DNA from: Bacteroidales bacterium
GTDB lineage: Bacteria; Bacteroidota; Bacteroidia; Bacteroidales; UBA932
DNA: 64,000 nt
NCBI GenBank assembly: GCA_029098505.1
Contig: JAQXOE010000002.1
Span: 1 to 64,000 of the forward strand
Direction: 5' to 3'
Shown: in pieces, positions 30,577-39,628 of the stretch
Numbering within the stretch: position 1 is the stretch's first letter
Layout of the letters: every line of letters begins with the position of its first letter
Notes under the pieces: model-generated
Seen by the model: the letters and a program-made list of their open reading frames with translations, nothing else
Told to the model about the DNA's origin: nothing
The model's database searches: none
Made by a program: the position numbers and the translations under genes

Positions 30577-31317
30577 TCATTCAGGCAGGAAGCAGCGTCT
30601 GCGGAATTCGTAGACGCTGATAGCTGTTGCCATCGCAGCATTCAATGACTCCGAGCCGGCATCATCCATAGGATACGGCGGAATGAACAAACGGTCGGAA
30701 ACGAGACGGGACATCGCCTCGGATATGCCGTTGGATTCATTGCCAATGACTATCATACTGGCGCAGTTCTCGCCGGTCGCGAGATTTTGTGAGCAGATGT
30801 TATTTCCATCCAGGAAGGTGCCGTATACCTTACCCCCTGACTCCAATACAGCCCTTGCAGCACTCTCGAGGTCAACATATTTGAAGTCAACCCTGAATAT
30901 TGCCCCCATTGTAGCTTGAATCACTTTGGGATTGAATACCTCCACCGTATCACGGGTCGCGAGCACAGACTTGATGCCGAACCAGTCGGCTATCCTGATT
31001 ATTGTTCCCAGATTGCCCGGGTCGCGGATAGAGTCGAGAGCGAGATAGAGTCCCCGGGAGGCAGTGAAATTGCCATCATTGATGGTGGATGGCTTCCTGA
31101 CGAGGGCGAGAACAGGGGATGGGCTGGACAATTGGCTCATTCTCGACATTGCCTCTTCCCCGATTTCAGCTGTTCTGTAGAGTTTCACTATTTCGAAAGA
31201 GGATTTCAGAGCCTCGGCGACCATTTTTTCGCCTTCGACGACAAAAAGGCCAGTCTCGTCCCTGAACTTCTTCGAGGACAATGCCTTAATTGACTTTATT
31301 TCCTTGTTGGTAATCAT
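30577..31317 (-). CDS. TrmH family (SpoU) RNA 2'-O-methyltransferase
   Basis: The 246-aa SPOUT-fold enzyme uses S-adenosylmethionine to methylate a ribose 2'-OH in rRNA or tRNA. The N-terminal substrate-binding part (about 1-90) begins with KSIKALSSKKFRDETGLFVVEGEKMV, typical of the family. The knot domain has motif 1 LALDSIRDPGNLGTIIRIADWFG, motif 2 VIGNESNGIS and motif 3 ESLNAAMATAISVYEF. The actual RNA site is unknown; relatives are RlmB and TrmH. It is divergent from tamL; a TACATTTG -7 box (complement of 31340-31347) lies 23 nt upstream of its ATG. Confidence 0.92.
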   Translation of the reverse strand: MITNKEIKSIKALSSKKFRDETGLFVVEGEKMVAEALKSSFEIVKLYRTAEIGEEAMSRMSQLSSPSPVLALVRKPSTINDGNFTASRGLYLALDSIRDPGNLGTIIRIADWFGIKSVLATRDTVEVFNPKVIQATMGAIFRVDFKYVDLESAARAVLESGGKVYGTFLDGNNICSQNLATGENCASMIVIGNESNGISEAMSRLVSDRLFIPPYPMDDAGSESLNAAMATAISVYEFRRRCFLPE

Positions 31318-31339
31318 ATCGGCTGTTAATCAAGAATCG

Positions 31340-31387
31340 CAAATGTACATAATCTGAACGATTCTTTGAAAGAAAGTTTTATATTTG
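31340..31387. promoter_or_regulatory. Divergent -7 elements for the methyltransferase (-) and tamL (+)
   Basis: TACATTTG on the minus strand (complement of 31340-31347) faces the methyltransferase. TATATTTG on the plus strand (31380-31387) faces tamL, 18 nt before its ATG. Both match TAnnTTTG; neither has a TTTG at the standard distance. Confidence 0.45.
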
Positions 31388-31405
31388 TGAAGTTATACTG
31401 TTACA

Positions 31406-33598
31406 ATGAAAACACGGCTCACCCATATATTATCGTTGCTGGCAGCTTTGCCCGTACTGATGACTGCATCCTGCAGCACCACGCGCACCCTGTCGGAAGG
31501 TGAGTATCGACTAGCTAAAAACAATATTGAAGTAACCAACTCCAAGAAATTCAATACCAATTCGTTACATCAGTATATCAAGCAGTCTTCAAACAGTTAT
31601 CTGCTGCTTGGCTGGAACCCATTCCTTTGCATATACAACTGGGCAGATCCGGAAGACAACGGCATTTGGGCGAGATTTTGCAGAAAAATCGGAGTAGAAC
31701 CGGTGATTTATAATCCGGAAGCTGTCGAGGGTACCATTGAGAGTATGAAGAGCCATCTGGAGTATATGGGCTATTTCAACTCCAACGTTACCACCGATAT
31801 CAAGGTAAACAGAAAAAGGGTATACGTCGATTATAAAGTAAAACTTGGCAAACAGTATCAGATAGACTCCATTTCGATTTCAGTTCCTGAAAGGGGACCA
31901 TTCAAGAGTGATTTTGAAGAGGACAGGGCCAATATCAGCATAAAGGCAGGAGATTTCCTCTCTGAGAGCTCCCTGGAGGCAGAAACCCAAAGAGGAGCCG
32001 CCTACTTCAGGGATAAAGGCTATTACAATTTCTCAAAAAACAATTATTCCTTTGAAGCGGATACCATCAGTGTACCGGGAAAGACCTTTCTGGAGATGAG
32101 GGTCAACGAATACTCGCGCAATGAGTCAGCTTCCAATGCGCTGCCTTTGAGGAAGTTCTACATCGACAGTGTCTCCATCAGCTACACCGACGATGTAAGG
32201 ATCAAGCCCGGCATTTTGAAGGACCTTAACACCCTGCGCCCCGGTGACCTTTATAGCGAGAGCAGTGTAAACAAAACATACACAAGACTTTCCGCTCTCA
32301 GAATGTTCAATAGTGTAGGGGTGGATCTTTACCAAAGCGATACGAACAAGATAAACTGCAGCATTTCTTTATCCCAATCACAACTCCAGGGCTTCAAGAC
32401 AAATCTGGAGGCTTCATCCAACTCTACGGGACTTATGGGAATATCGCCTCAGTTGAGTTTCTACCATAAGAACATTTTTCACGGGGGAGAATGGCTGAAT
32501 CTGAGCTTTATGGGTAACTTCCAGTTCAAATTCAACGATCCAACGAGGTCAAACGAGTTCGGAGTATCGGCCGGACTGAGTTTTCCTCGCATTTTGGGAA
32601 TGCCGAACAGTAAGGTTAAAGGGTCAAACATCCCAAGGACCGAAGTCAACGCCTCATACAACTACCAGAACAGGCCAGAATATACCAGAAACATCATTTC
32701 CACCTCTTTCGGATATTCCGGAACCATCTGGAACAGATTAAGCTACCAGTTCTATCCTTTCCAGTTGAGCATTGTCCATCTGGATGATATCAATAGCAGT
32801 TTCCTTGAAACACTTTCGAACAATCCTTTTATGCGCTATGCATACCAGGATCACTTTGATACCGGCTTGGGTGGTAATTTCCAATACAGCAGCAACCCGT
32901 CGGAAAACAGTTCAGCTTCATTCAATTACCTGCGTTTGTCAGCTGATATCTCCGGCAATGCCCTGAGCCTGTTCAAGCCACTGATGAAAAGGGATGAAAG
33001 CGGTGCCGGCTTGATTTGGGGCACACCTTTCTCACAGTACATCAGGGGAGAGTTGACCCTCGGAAGCACCTGGAAGTTTGGAAAGAATTCGAACCAGGCC
33101 ATTGCCACAAGGATTCTTGGAGGTATAGGATATGCTTATGGCAATTCATCAGTTGTGCCTTTCGAGAAGCAGTTCTACAGCGGAGGAGCCAACAGTATGA
33201 GAGGCTGGCAGGCCAGATCACTCGGTCCAGGAACTTCACAGAGAAATGATTCCTTCATCATCCCGAGCCAGACCGGAGACATAAAGTTCGAAGCAAATCT
33301 GGAATATCGTTTCAATATGTTTTGGAAAATTGAAGGTGCCCTCTTCCTGGATGCTGGAAATATTTGGACCTTGCATCAAGGAGAAGAGTCCTCCAAGTTC
33401 AATATCAGAACTTTAGGAGACAGCATTGCAGCCGACTGGGGTTCGGGAATAAGGGTAAATCTGAACTTCCTTGTTCTGAGACTGGACTTGGGAATGAAAC
33501 TGCATGACCCGGCCAGAGAAAACAAATGGCTTGAACCTGGAGCCTGGCTGAAAAAGGGAGGCTATGCCCTCCATTTCGGAGTCGGCTATCCTTTCTGA
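31406..33598 (+). CDS. tamL: Lipoprotein TamA/BamA-type outer-membrane protein (TamL)
   Basis: This 730-aa Omp85-family protein is predicted to work in outer-membrane protein insertion or transport with a TamB partner. It has a lipoprotein signal with lipobox LMTASCS (Cys near 23), a trait of the Bacteroidota TamL variant. POTRA-like repeats fill about residues 35-330 (for example QIDSISISVPERGPF, FYIDSVSISYTDDVRI, LRPGDLYSESSVNKTYTRLSALRMFNSVGVDL). A 16-strand barrel follows, including the Omp85 end motif FYSGGANSMRGWQARSLGPG and a C-terminal strand ending in Phe (GGYALHFGVGYPF). It ends with zero bp before the convergent rarA stop. TamB is not in the window. Confidence 0.88.
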   Translation: MKTRLTHILSLLAALPVLMTASCSTTRTLSEGEYRLAKNNIEVTNSKKFNTNSLHQYIKQSSNSYLLLGWNPFLCIYNWADPEDNGIWARFCRKIGVEPVIYNPEAVEGTIESMKSHLEYMGYFNSNVTTDIKVNRKRVYVDYKVKLGKQYQIDSISISVPERGPFKSDFEEDRANISIKAGDFLSESSLEAETQRGAAYFRDKGYYNFSKNNYSFEADTISVPGKTFLEMRVNEYSRNESASNALPLRKFYIDSVSISYTDDVRIKPGILKDLNTLRPGDLYSESSVNKTYTRLSALRMFNSVGVDLYQSDTNKINCSISLSQSQLQGFKTNLEASSNSTGLMGISPQLSFYHKNIFHGGEWLNLSFMGNFQFKFNDPTRSNEFGVSAGLSFPRILGMPNSKVKGSNIPRTEVNASYNYQNRPEYTRNIISTSFGYSGTIWNRLSYQFYPFQLSIVHLDDINSSFLETLSNNPFMRYAYQDHFDTGLGGNFQYSSNPSENSSASFNYLRLSADISGNALSLFKPLMKRDESGAGLIWGTPFSQYIRGELTLGSTWKFGKNSNQAIATRILGGIGYAYGNSSVVPFEKQFYSGGANSMRGWQARSLGPGTSQRNDSFIIPSQTGDIKFEANLEYRFNMFWKIEGALFLDAGNIWTLHQGEESSKFNIRTLGDSIAADWGSGIRVNLNFLVLRLDLGMKLHDPARENKWLEPGAWLKKGGYALHFGVGYPF

Positions 33599-34918
33599 TT
33601 AGCGTTTTGGGGGATAATACTTTGGCCAGCACTGTTCAAGATAGGACTTAAGCACATCTTCGTGCCTGTTCTGCTGAGGTTCATAGAATACAGTACCCTC
33701 CAAACCCTTAGGCAGGAACTCCTGGTCAACGAAATTACCCGTATAATCGTGCGCATATTTATATCCGTCCGAATAGCCCAAGTCCTCCATCAACTTTGTC
33801 GGCGCATTCCTGAGGTACAGAGGAACTGTCGTCAATGGGTCCTTGGCAGCCAAATCCATTGCCTTATTAATTGAAAGGTACGCTGAATTGCTCTTCGGCG
33901 ATGAAGCGAGATAGATTGTAGCCTCTGCTAGGGGAATCCGGGCCTCCGGCATTCCGATGCGATTGACAATGTCAAAACAAGCATTTGCGAGCAGCAGCGC
34001 ATTGGGATTGGCCAGCCCAACATCTTCAGCCGCTGAAATACATAATCTTCTGGCAATGAAGAGCGGATCCTCGCCTCCGCTGAGCATGCGCGCGAGGTAA
34101 TAGACTGCCGCATTGGGATCGGAGCCCCTAATACTCTTTATGAAGGCTGAAATGATGTCATAGTGCATCTCTCCGTTTTTATCGTAAATCGCGACATTCT
34201 CCTGAAGGCACTCCGTAACCACCCTATTGTCAATGACAGCAGGCTTGCCTCCAAAGAAATCGATTACAATCTCGAGTATATTGAGCAGCTTTCTGGCATC
34301 TCCACCGCTCTGCCTGAATAGAGCATCTGTCTCCTTCACTTCGACCCTTCTGTGTTTCAGCACTGTGTCTTCTGTCAGGGCCCTATTCAACAAAATCCTC
34401 AAGTCTTCAACATCAAGTGACTTAAGTACAAAGACTTGACATCTGGACAAGAGGGGAGTGATTACCTCGAAGGAAGGATTCTCAGTAGTGGCACCGATGA
34501 GAATGATAGTGCCATCTTCAACTGCACCTAACAGAGCATCCTGCTGCGCCTTGTTGAACCTGTGAATCTCATCAATGAAAAGTATTGGAGACGACGAAGC
34601 GGAAAAGAGCGATTTTGACCTGGCCCTATCAATCACCTCCCGGACATCCTTCACTCCTGAACTGACTGCCGACAAGGTATAGAATTCACGGTCCAGGGTC
34701 TTGGCAATGATATGCGCCAATGTAGTCTTTCCGACACCCGGCGGCCCCCAAAGAATAAAGGACGATAGACAAGCGCTTTCAATCATGTTTCTCAGAATGC
34801 AGCCCTCTCCTATGAGATGCCTCTGACCCACATAATCATCAAGACTTGCAGGTCTCATTCGCTCCGGAAGGGGAGGGAGGAGACTTGTAGCTCTTGAATT
34901 GTCCGTTTCCATTACCAT
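33599..34918 (-). CDS. rarA: Replication-associated recombination protein A (RarA/MgsA)
   Basis: RarA is a clamp-loader-like AAA+ ATPase that acts at stalled or gapped replication forks. The 439 aa show ERMRPASLDDYVGQRHLIG, Walker A GPPGVGKTT, Walker B ILFIDEIHRFNKAQQDALL, sensor 1 IGATTENPSFEV, and the C-terminal tetramerisation region (LARMLSGGEDPLFIARRLCISAAEDVGLANP). All motifs look functional. Two Met codons (34918, 34912) are possible starts. Its stop codon directly abuts the tamL stop on the other strand. Paired-palindrome element A lies 30-64 bp upstream of the start. Confidence 0.96.
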   Translation of the reverse strand: MVMETDNSRATSLLPPLPERMRPASLDDYVGQRHLIGEGCILRNMIESACLSSFILWGPPGVGKTTLAHIIAKTLDREFYTLSAVSSGVKDVREVIDRARSKSLFSASSSPILFIDEIHRFNKAQQDALLGAVEDGTIILIGATTENPSFEVITPLLSRCQVFVLKSLDVEDLRILLNRALTEDTVLKHRRVEVKETDALFRQSGGDARKLLNILEIVIDFFGGKPAVIDNRVVTECLQENVAIYDKNGEMHYDIISAFIKSIRGSDPNAAVYYLARMLSGGEDPLFIARRLCISAAEDVGLANPNALLLANACFDIVNRIGMPEARIPLAEATIYLASSPKSNSAYLSINKAMDLAAKDPLTTVPLYLRNAPTKLMEDLGYSDGYKYAHDYTGNFVDQEFLPKGLEGTVFYEPQQNRHEDVLKSYLEQCWPKYYPPKR

Positions 34919-34947
34919 TCTATCAAAATCCTATATTACAATTCATT

Positions 34948-34982
34948 TAACATAATTGTTAGGATTGCTAACAATTATGTTA
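34948..34982. repeat. Paired-palindrome element A (two 14-bp sites, 21 bp apart)
   Basis: TAACATAATTGTTA (34948-34961) and TAACAATTATGTTA (34969-34982), both exact TAACA-N4-TGTTA palindromes with starts 21 bp apart. The whole is also an inverted repeat with 15-bp perfect arms and a 5-bp spacer. It lies upstream of rarA (-) and 18 bp after the stop of the GNAT gene (-). A T tract does not follow it in either direction, so an intrinsic terminator is not the obvious reading. Confidence 0.8.
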
Positions 34983-34999
34983 TTCTACCAAAGGGAGAA

Positions 35000-36130
35000 T
35001 TATATCGACTTTTTGTATATCCTTCTTCTCTTGGTCTGTTCCTTTTCAAAGTCACCCCATTGACTCTGCATATCAAGATTGGTCTCCAGCTCTGCATTGG
35101 TCTCAGCATATTTGAAGCCTGCCGCAGAAGCCCTCTTGATAATATCGGCAAAGATAAGGGCATTGACACCTCTCTTCCTGTACTCAGGAGTTACCGCAAT
35201 GAGCAAGAGTTCGACATTCTCCTCAAACTTAAAGTACATAGACCTTAGAATATGGAACCATCCGAACGGGAACATACGACCTTTGCACTTCTGTATGGCT
35301 CTCGTAATAGAAGGCATACACAAGCCAAAGCCTACAATATTATTGTTCTCGTCTTCCACAAGAGTGAGGAAATCCAGATTCAATATGCCGAGGTAAAAAC
35401 TTATGTAGCTATCCACGACTTTCTTTGGGAGTATGGTGAAATTGTATAGTTTGGAGTAGGACTCATTGACAAGATCAAAAATCTTATAGCCAATGCCCAA
35501 CTTGCGAACTTCTCTCTTGTTTACCTTCCTCATATGGAGTTTGTATCTTTCCTCCACCAGTTTGGCAACACGCTCCACTTTATCAGGCATCTTTTCTGGC
35601 ATAAAAATCTTGAACTCCACCCAGTCGACTTCCTTGACAAAGCCCATAGCCTCCATATGCGTTTTATAGTAAGGCATAGCATGGCGCAATGCCATAGTGC
35701 TCTGGTGCTCAAAGCCTTCGACCATCATACCCTCAGGATCGAAGTCTGTAAAACCGAGAGGACCTACTACCGTTTCCATACCTTTCTGCCTGCCAAATTC
35801 AATTACAGCATCCAGAAGAGCCTTGGAAACTTCAGGATCGTCAATGAAATCAAGCCAACCGTATCTGATTTCTTTATGATCCCATTCGGAATTGGCTTTC
35901 TTGTTCAGGATTGCGGCCACTCTGCCGACAATTTTTCCGTCTTTATAGGCAAGAAACAATGCGGATTCACAAAACTCGTACACGGGATTCTTCTTCGGGT
36001 CCAGTGTATCCCTCTCATCGAAGCGGATGGCAGGAACATATCCAGGTACATCCTTGAAAAGCTTGATTGGAAATGCAATGAAGGAATTCAACTCCTTTCT
36101 GCTCTTTACTTGCTTAATGGTTACACCCAT
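35000..36130 (-). CDS. GNAT-fold N-acetyltransferase-like protein
   Basis: I recognise the C-terminal acetyl-CoA-binding motif A of the GNAT fold (LLLIAVTPEYRKRGVNALIFADIIKRA). A second GNAT-like half appears at the N-terminus (SALFLAYKDGKIVGRVAAILNKKAN ... VVGPLGFTDFDPEGMMVEGF), so the 376-aa protein may be a tandem GNAT. The phrase GPLGFTDFDPEGMMVEGF recurs in uncharacterised Bacteroidota proteins. No signal peptide or membrane segment is visible. The substrate is unknown. It is followed by element A and then rarA on the same strand, 81 bp away. Confidence 0.7.
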   Translation of the reverse strand: MGVTIKQVKSRKELNSFIAFPIKLFKDVPGYVPAIRFDERDTLDPKKNPVYEFCESALFLAYKDGKIVGRVAAILNKKANSEWDHKEIRYGWLDFIDDPEVSKALLDAVIEFGRQKGMETVVGPLGFTDFDPEGMMVEGFEHQSTMALRHAMPYYKTHMEAMGFVKEVDWVEFKIFMPEKMPDKVERVAKLVEERYKLHMRKVNKREVRKLGIGYKIFDLVNESYSKLYNFTILPKKVVDSYISFYLGILNLDFLTLVEDENNNIVGFGLCMPSITRAIQKCKGRMFPFGWFHILRSMYFKFEENVELLLIAVTPEYRKRGVNALIFADIIKRASAAGFKYAETNAELETNLDMQSQWGDFEKEQTKRRRIYKKSI

Positions 36131-36224
36131 ATTATCAGGTTCAGGTTAATATTTGGGACGCTAATATATTACATTTCACATCCATTTCAAAGAAAAATTC
36201 ATAACTTAGTAGTCAGAAACAAGT

Positions 36225-36776
36225 ATGAAAGAATGCATCAATAGAGCCGTCATTTGCCTCCTGCTCCTCCTCGGATCGGGCGGCGTTGCACGTGCCCAGG
36301 AGACTAACTCTTTCAGAATAGGCAGCTTCCACTCAGCAAAAGGCTTCGGTGTTTGCTATGAGCAAATATTGGACGAATACCATTTCGACTCATTTTGTCT
36401 TTATGCGGATATGGGCGGAGTCCTGATCGGAGAACATTCAACCCCTGGAATCAAGTTCAATTATACCCGGGACATCGTGTTCAAAACCATTGACAGGGAA
36501 GACAAGACTGTCAGTCTCTATGCCGGTCCCGGACTCTGCTGCGGATATATTAGCGATTTCAAGTCTCCAAAATCAATGGCTGCTGGCATCCACGGTACTG
36601 TCGGAGCCTTGCTGTCATACGGTCACAAGCTTGAGTTGAGCTTCAGTTTCAGTACCGACCTGGCCTTTAAGCTTATTAAGGACGACAGAAGGAACGGAAC
36701 TATATTGAGTTTCTACGACTCTGGCCTATTCAAGCTCCTGATTCCGGAAATAAAGATTTTGTACAGATTTAAGTAA
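36225..36776 (+). CDS. Exported hypothetical protein, small beta-barrel-like
   Basis: I do not recognise this 183-aa protein. It has a clear signal peptide (RAVICLLLLLGSGGVARAQ, cleavage after Ala-Gln region) and a mature part of alternating strands (VSLYAGPGLCCGYISDF, KLELSFSFSTDLAFKLI, LIPEIKILYRFK) that suggests a small outer-membrane barrel. Two Cys residues are adjacent (GLCCGY) and others lie at VCYEQ and DSFCLY. It is 17 bp upstream of another small exported barrel-like protein, so the pair is probably one transcript. A weak TACATTTC box lies upstream. Confidence is for a real exported protein, not a function. Confidence 0.65.
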   Translation: MKECINRAVICLLLLLGSGGVARAQETNSFRIGSFHSAKGFGVCYEQILDEYHFDSFCLYADMGGVLIGEHSTPGIKFNYTRDIVFKTIDREDKTVSLYAGPGLCCGYISDFKSPKSMAAGIHGTVGALLSYGHKLELSFSFSTDLAFKLIKDDRRNGTILSFYDSGLFKLLIPEIKILYRFK

Positions 36777-36793
36777 GCCTTTCGAAATAGCTT

Positions 36794-37408
36794 ATGAAGA
36801 AATTGATAATCAGCCTATTAGTATTCTTATCCTGCCTTGTATCATCAGCTGGACAGGAGGGGAGGGCTGTACGCGTATTCTATGGACTGGAATGGGGCTA
36901 CTCAGCAGTTGTTCTCAACTCATACCATTACAATTATACCGACCCGGAAGACGGATACAGAGTCGATGTCAATGAAACTGCTCCAAATTATCATTCCAAT
37001 GGAATGCTATACCTTCGCACAGGACTGGAGTTTGCCAGACACTTCAGTGCAAGCGTCAATCTCGGCTGGCAGGGTATCAAACAGGATACGAGAATAATAC
37101 CGGTCTTCCTGAGGGAAAATTACCATTTCAACGGGAATCGGGACAGCGGAGCACTGATTTTCGTTAGCCAGGGCATAGGATTTCACAGGGACAAGAAATT
37201 TCTCTCGATTCAAGGACAATTCGGAGGCGGTTACAGAGTAGCCTTGAGTCATAAGAACAGTATGGATCTGCTCCTTGGTCTACAGCTATGTACCGATGCC
37301 CCCAATGTGCCGGACAAGGAAAACGGAAGCTATATTCCAGAAGAGTTTATCAGGAGCAGCAAAGCCAGCTATGGAGCCATAAACCTTAGTATATCAATTA
37401 GTTTCTAG
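36794..37408 (+). CDS. Exported outer-membrane barrel-like hypothetical protein
   Basis: This 204-aa protein has a signal peptide (MKKLIISLLVFLSCLVSSAGQ) and a mature region of short amphipathic strands (VRVFYGLEWGYSAVVLN, MLYLRTGLEFARHFSASVNLGWQ, SIQGQFGGGYRVALSH, MDLLLGLQLC). It ends in a Phe-terminated strand (SYGAINLSISISF), the usual end of an outer-membrane barrel. I cannot name a family. It follows the gene at 36225 closely, and both sit next to an Na+/H+ antiporter without an obvious functional link. Confidence 0.7.
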   Translation: MKKLIISLLVFLSCLVSSAGQEGRAVRVFYGLEWGYSAVVLNSYHYNYTDPEDGYRVDVNETAPNYHSNGMLYLRTGLEFARHFSASVNLGWQGIKQDTRIIPVFLRENYHFNGNRDSGALIFVSQGIGFHRDKKFLSIQGQFGGGYRVALSHKNSMDLLLGLQLCTDAPNVPDKENGSYIPEEFIRSSKASYGAINLSISISF

Positions 37409-37481
37409 AAGGGATAGTTGGGAATCCAAGCATTACTTAACATAATATAAATTGTATAAACGATTAATGATAGCATAATAA

Positions 37482-39548
37482 ATGGAAAACGAATACAGCC
37501 TGGCCCCTTTGCTTTTCGTAATGGGAGCATTGCTCATAGGAGCGCTTCTCAAATTGTTGCTGAAGAAATCCAAATTCCCATATACAGTGGGACTATTCTG
37601 CTTCGGCCTATTGATCGGTATCCTTTTCAGAAGCGGTCTGTTTCCCCATGATGGTCTAATGGAGCGTGCAGTTGAACAGGCCGGCAATATCAATCCGGAC
37701 ACACTCCTGTACATCTTTCTGCCTGTTCTGATTTTCGGTGCCGCATATGAGCTCGACCTTCACACTTTCCGCAAGACCTTCGTAAATTCGAGCCTCCTGG
37801 CCATACCGGGAGTCGTAATTTCAATGGGACTGGTTGCCCTGATGATGATGGGCATAGGAAAGCTGGTACCTGAATTCGGAGGCTGGAACTGGACCTTCGC
37901 CTTAATGTTCGGAGCCCTGGTGAGCGCAACCGACCCTGTAGCCGTGGTTGCATTGCTCAAGGAACTGAATACTAGCAAGCGATTCTCAACACTGGTGGAC
38001 GGTGAATCATTGCTCAACGACGGTACGGGCATCGTCCTTTTTATGCTCTTTTTCGGCACATTCAGCGGGGCAAGTCCACTCTGCAGCTCCCCTGTTATGG
38101 AATTTTTGGTTGTTGCCCTCGGCGGTGCCCTTCTTGGTTACATCGTGGCCGTCCTGACCATATTCTTCATCACCTGCCTTAAAGGCGATGAAATGGTCCA
38201 GAACAGTGTTATCATCCTCTCAGCCTACGTTACTTTCATCCTGGCGCAAGGTTATCTCCAGCTTTCAGGAGTAATAGCGCTTGTCGCTTTCGGCCTTGAG
38301 ATGACCTATCACGGAAAACTGCTCTTCAGCCCCAAGGCAAACGAGTTCACCGAGAAGTTCTGGGACCTTGCTTCTTTCATTGCCAATACCTTGGTATTCA
38401 TCATTGTTGGTATAATCATCTCGGTTCAGGTCAATATCAGTTGGGTCAGTCTCGCAGTCGTTGTGGCTGTCTATTTCGGAGTGAATCTCATCCGCACCGG
38501 CGTGGTGTTCCTGTTCTTCCCTATAATGAAGCGTCTCGGATACGGTTTGAGCAAGCGCGAGGCCATTATTCTGAGTTGGGGCGGTCTCCGGGGAGCGCTC
38601 GGCCTCACTCTTGCCCTGATGGTTTCAGCTACATTGACCATCCCGGATGACATACGCAGCCAGATACTGCTGCTAACAGCCGGTGTCGTAGCCCTAACCT
38701 TGACTGTCAATGCAACTACCATTAGGCATCTGCTTGAAAGACTGGGACTTACAGAAATACCAACAGCTCGTTCATTTGTTGATTTCAGTGTAAGGAACCG
38801 TGTCAATGAAGCAGCTCAGCGCTATTACGAGAAGTTGAGCCATCGCGAAGCGTTTGCGGGCGCTGATTGGGAGAAGGTTCGCACTTTCCTACCCGAGCCT
38901 GAACAGGCTCCTGATATCTCCAATTGCAATGAGACCGAATTGCTCCACCATATCAGAATGACCATCTACGGCACCGAGTGCCAATTGGTAAGGCAATTGT
39001 ACTCCGATGGCACCATTTCCGCCGACAGCTATCACAAGCTCATCAACTCGCAGGAGCGTCACTTCGACAGCGATGGCGCCCTCCCCCTTTCGGACAGAGC
39101 TTACATCTTCAAGTTCTTCGATAATGGCAGATTCCTGCGCTTCATCCGCAAGCATCCTTCGATTAGCCGGCTCTTCAAGCGCTCATTGACTCGAAGAGTG
39201 GTGAATCTGAGTGATATAGGCCGTGGTTTCCTGAGTCTACAACGCGATTCCCAGGATGAGCTTGCTACTCTTCGGAATTCTGGCATTCCTGAAGAAATGA
39301 GCTCACGCATCTTCCCCGTCCTCGAAGCGGAAATCCGTGAGAACATCGAGCATATGCGCGCCTGTCTCGAGCAACTAGCCATTGACTGGCCGGAAGCCTA
39401 TGCCAGCGCGATGACCAGCAAGGCTGCCCGTATGATGCTGTGCAATGAGAGAAAGACTGTGCGCAATCTGACCTGGGACGGCATTATGTCGGCCAAGGAC
39501 GGAGAGCGTTGCGAAGAATCCATAGATGCAAGAGCGTCACGACTGTAG
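37482..39548 (+). CDS. Cation:proton antiporter (CPA1/NhaP type) with long C-terminal domain
   Basis: This 688-aa inner-membrane protein exchanges Na+ (or K+) for H+. About twelve membrane segments fill residues 1-415. The ion-binding ND motif appears in FGALVSATDPVAVVALL followed by VDGESLLNDGTGIVLF, typical of CPA1. LSWGGLRGALGLTLALMVS is the other conserved stretch. The cytoplasmic C-terminus (about 430-688) is charged and helical (VNEAAQRYYEKLSHREAF, ETELLHHIRMTIYGTECQLVRQLY). It is not a recognisable TrkA or CBS module and may regulate transport. The 72 bp before it hold no clear promoter. It ends 80 bp before rlmD. Confidence 0.88.
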   Translation: MENEYSLAPLLFVMGALLIGALLKLLLKKSKFPYTVGLFCFGLLIGILFRSGLFPHDGLMERAVEQAGNINPDTLLYIFLPVLIFGAAYELDLHTFRKTFVNSSLLAIPGVVISMGLVALMMMGIGKLVPEFGGWNWTFALMFGALVSATDPVAVVALLKELNTSKRFSTLVDGESLLNDGTGIVLFMLFFGTFSGASPLCSSPVMEFLVVALGGALLGYIVAVLTIFFITCLKGDEMVQNSVIILSAYVTFILAQGYLQLSGVIALVAFGLEMTYHGKLLFSPKANEFTEKFWDLASFIANTLVFIIVGIIISVQVNISWVSLAVVVAVYFGVNLIRTGVVFLFFPIMKRLGYGLSKREAIILSWGGLRGALGLTLALMVSATLTIPDDIRSQILLLTAGVVALTLTVNATTIRHLLERLGLTEIPTARSFVDFSVRNRVNEAAQRYYEKLSHREAFAGADWEKVRTFLPEPEQAPDISNCNETELLHHIRMTIYGTECQLVRQLYSDGTISADSYHKLINSQERHFDSDGALPLSDRAYIFKFFDNGRFLRFIRKHPSISRLFKRSLTRRVVNLSDIGRGFLSLQRDSQDELATLRNSGIPEEMSSRIFPVLEAEIRENIEHMRACLEQLAIDWPEAYASAMTSKAARMMLCNERKTVRNLTWDGIMSAKDGERCEESIDARASRL

Positions 39549-39566
39549 AGGATTGTTGCCTTCTTT

Positions 39567-39598
39567 TTTGGGGAAACCGACAGGATTTGCTATTTTTG
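39567..39598 (+). promoter_or_regulatory. Promoter of the rlmD operon
   Basis: TTTG (39567-39570), 20 nt, TATTTTTG (39591-39598). The predicted start near 39604 is about 25 nt before the rlmD ATG at 39629, which rules out the upstream ATG (39509) used by the ORF track. Confidence 0.7.
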
Positions 39599-39628
39599 TT
39601 TGTTCGGGATATTTATCTTGTAAATATT

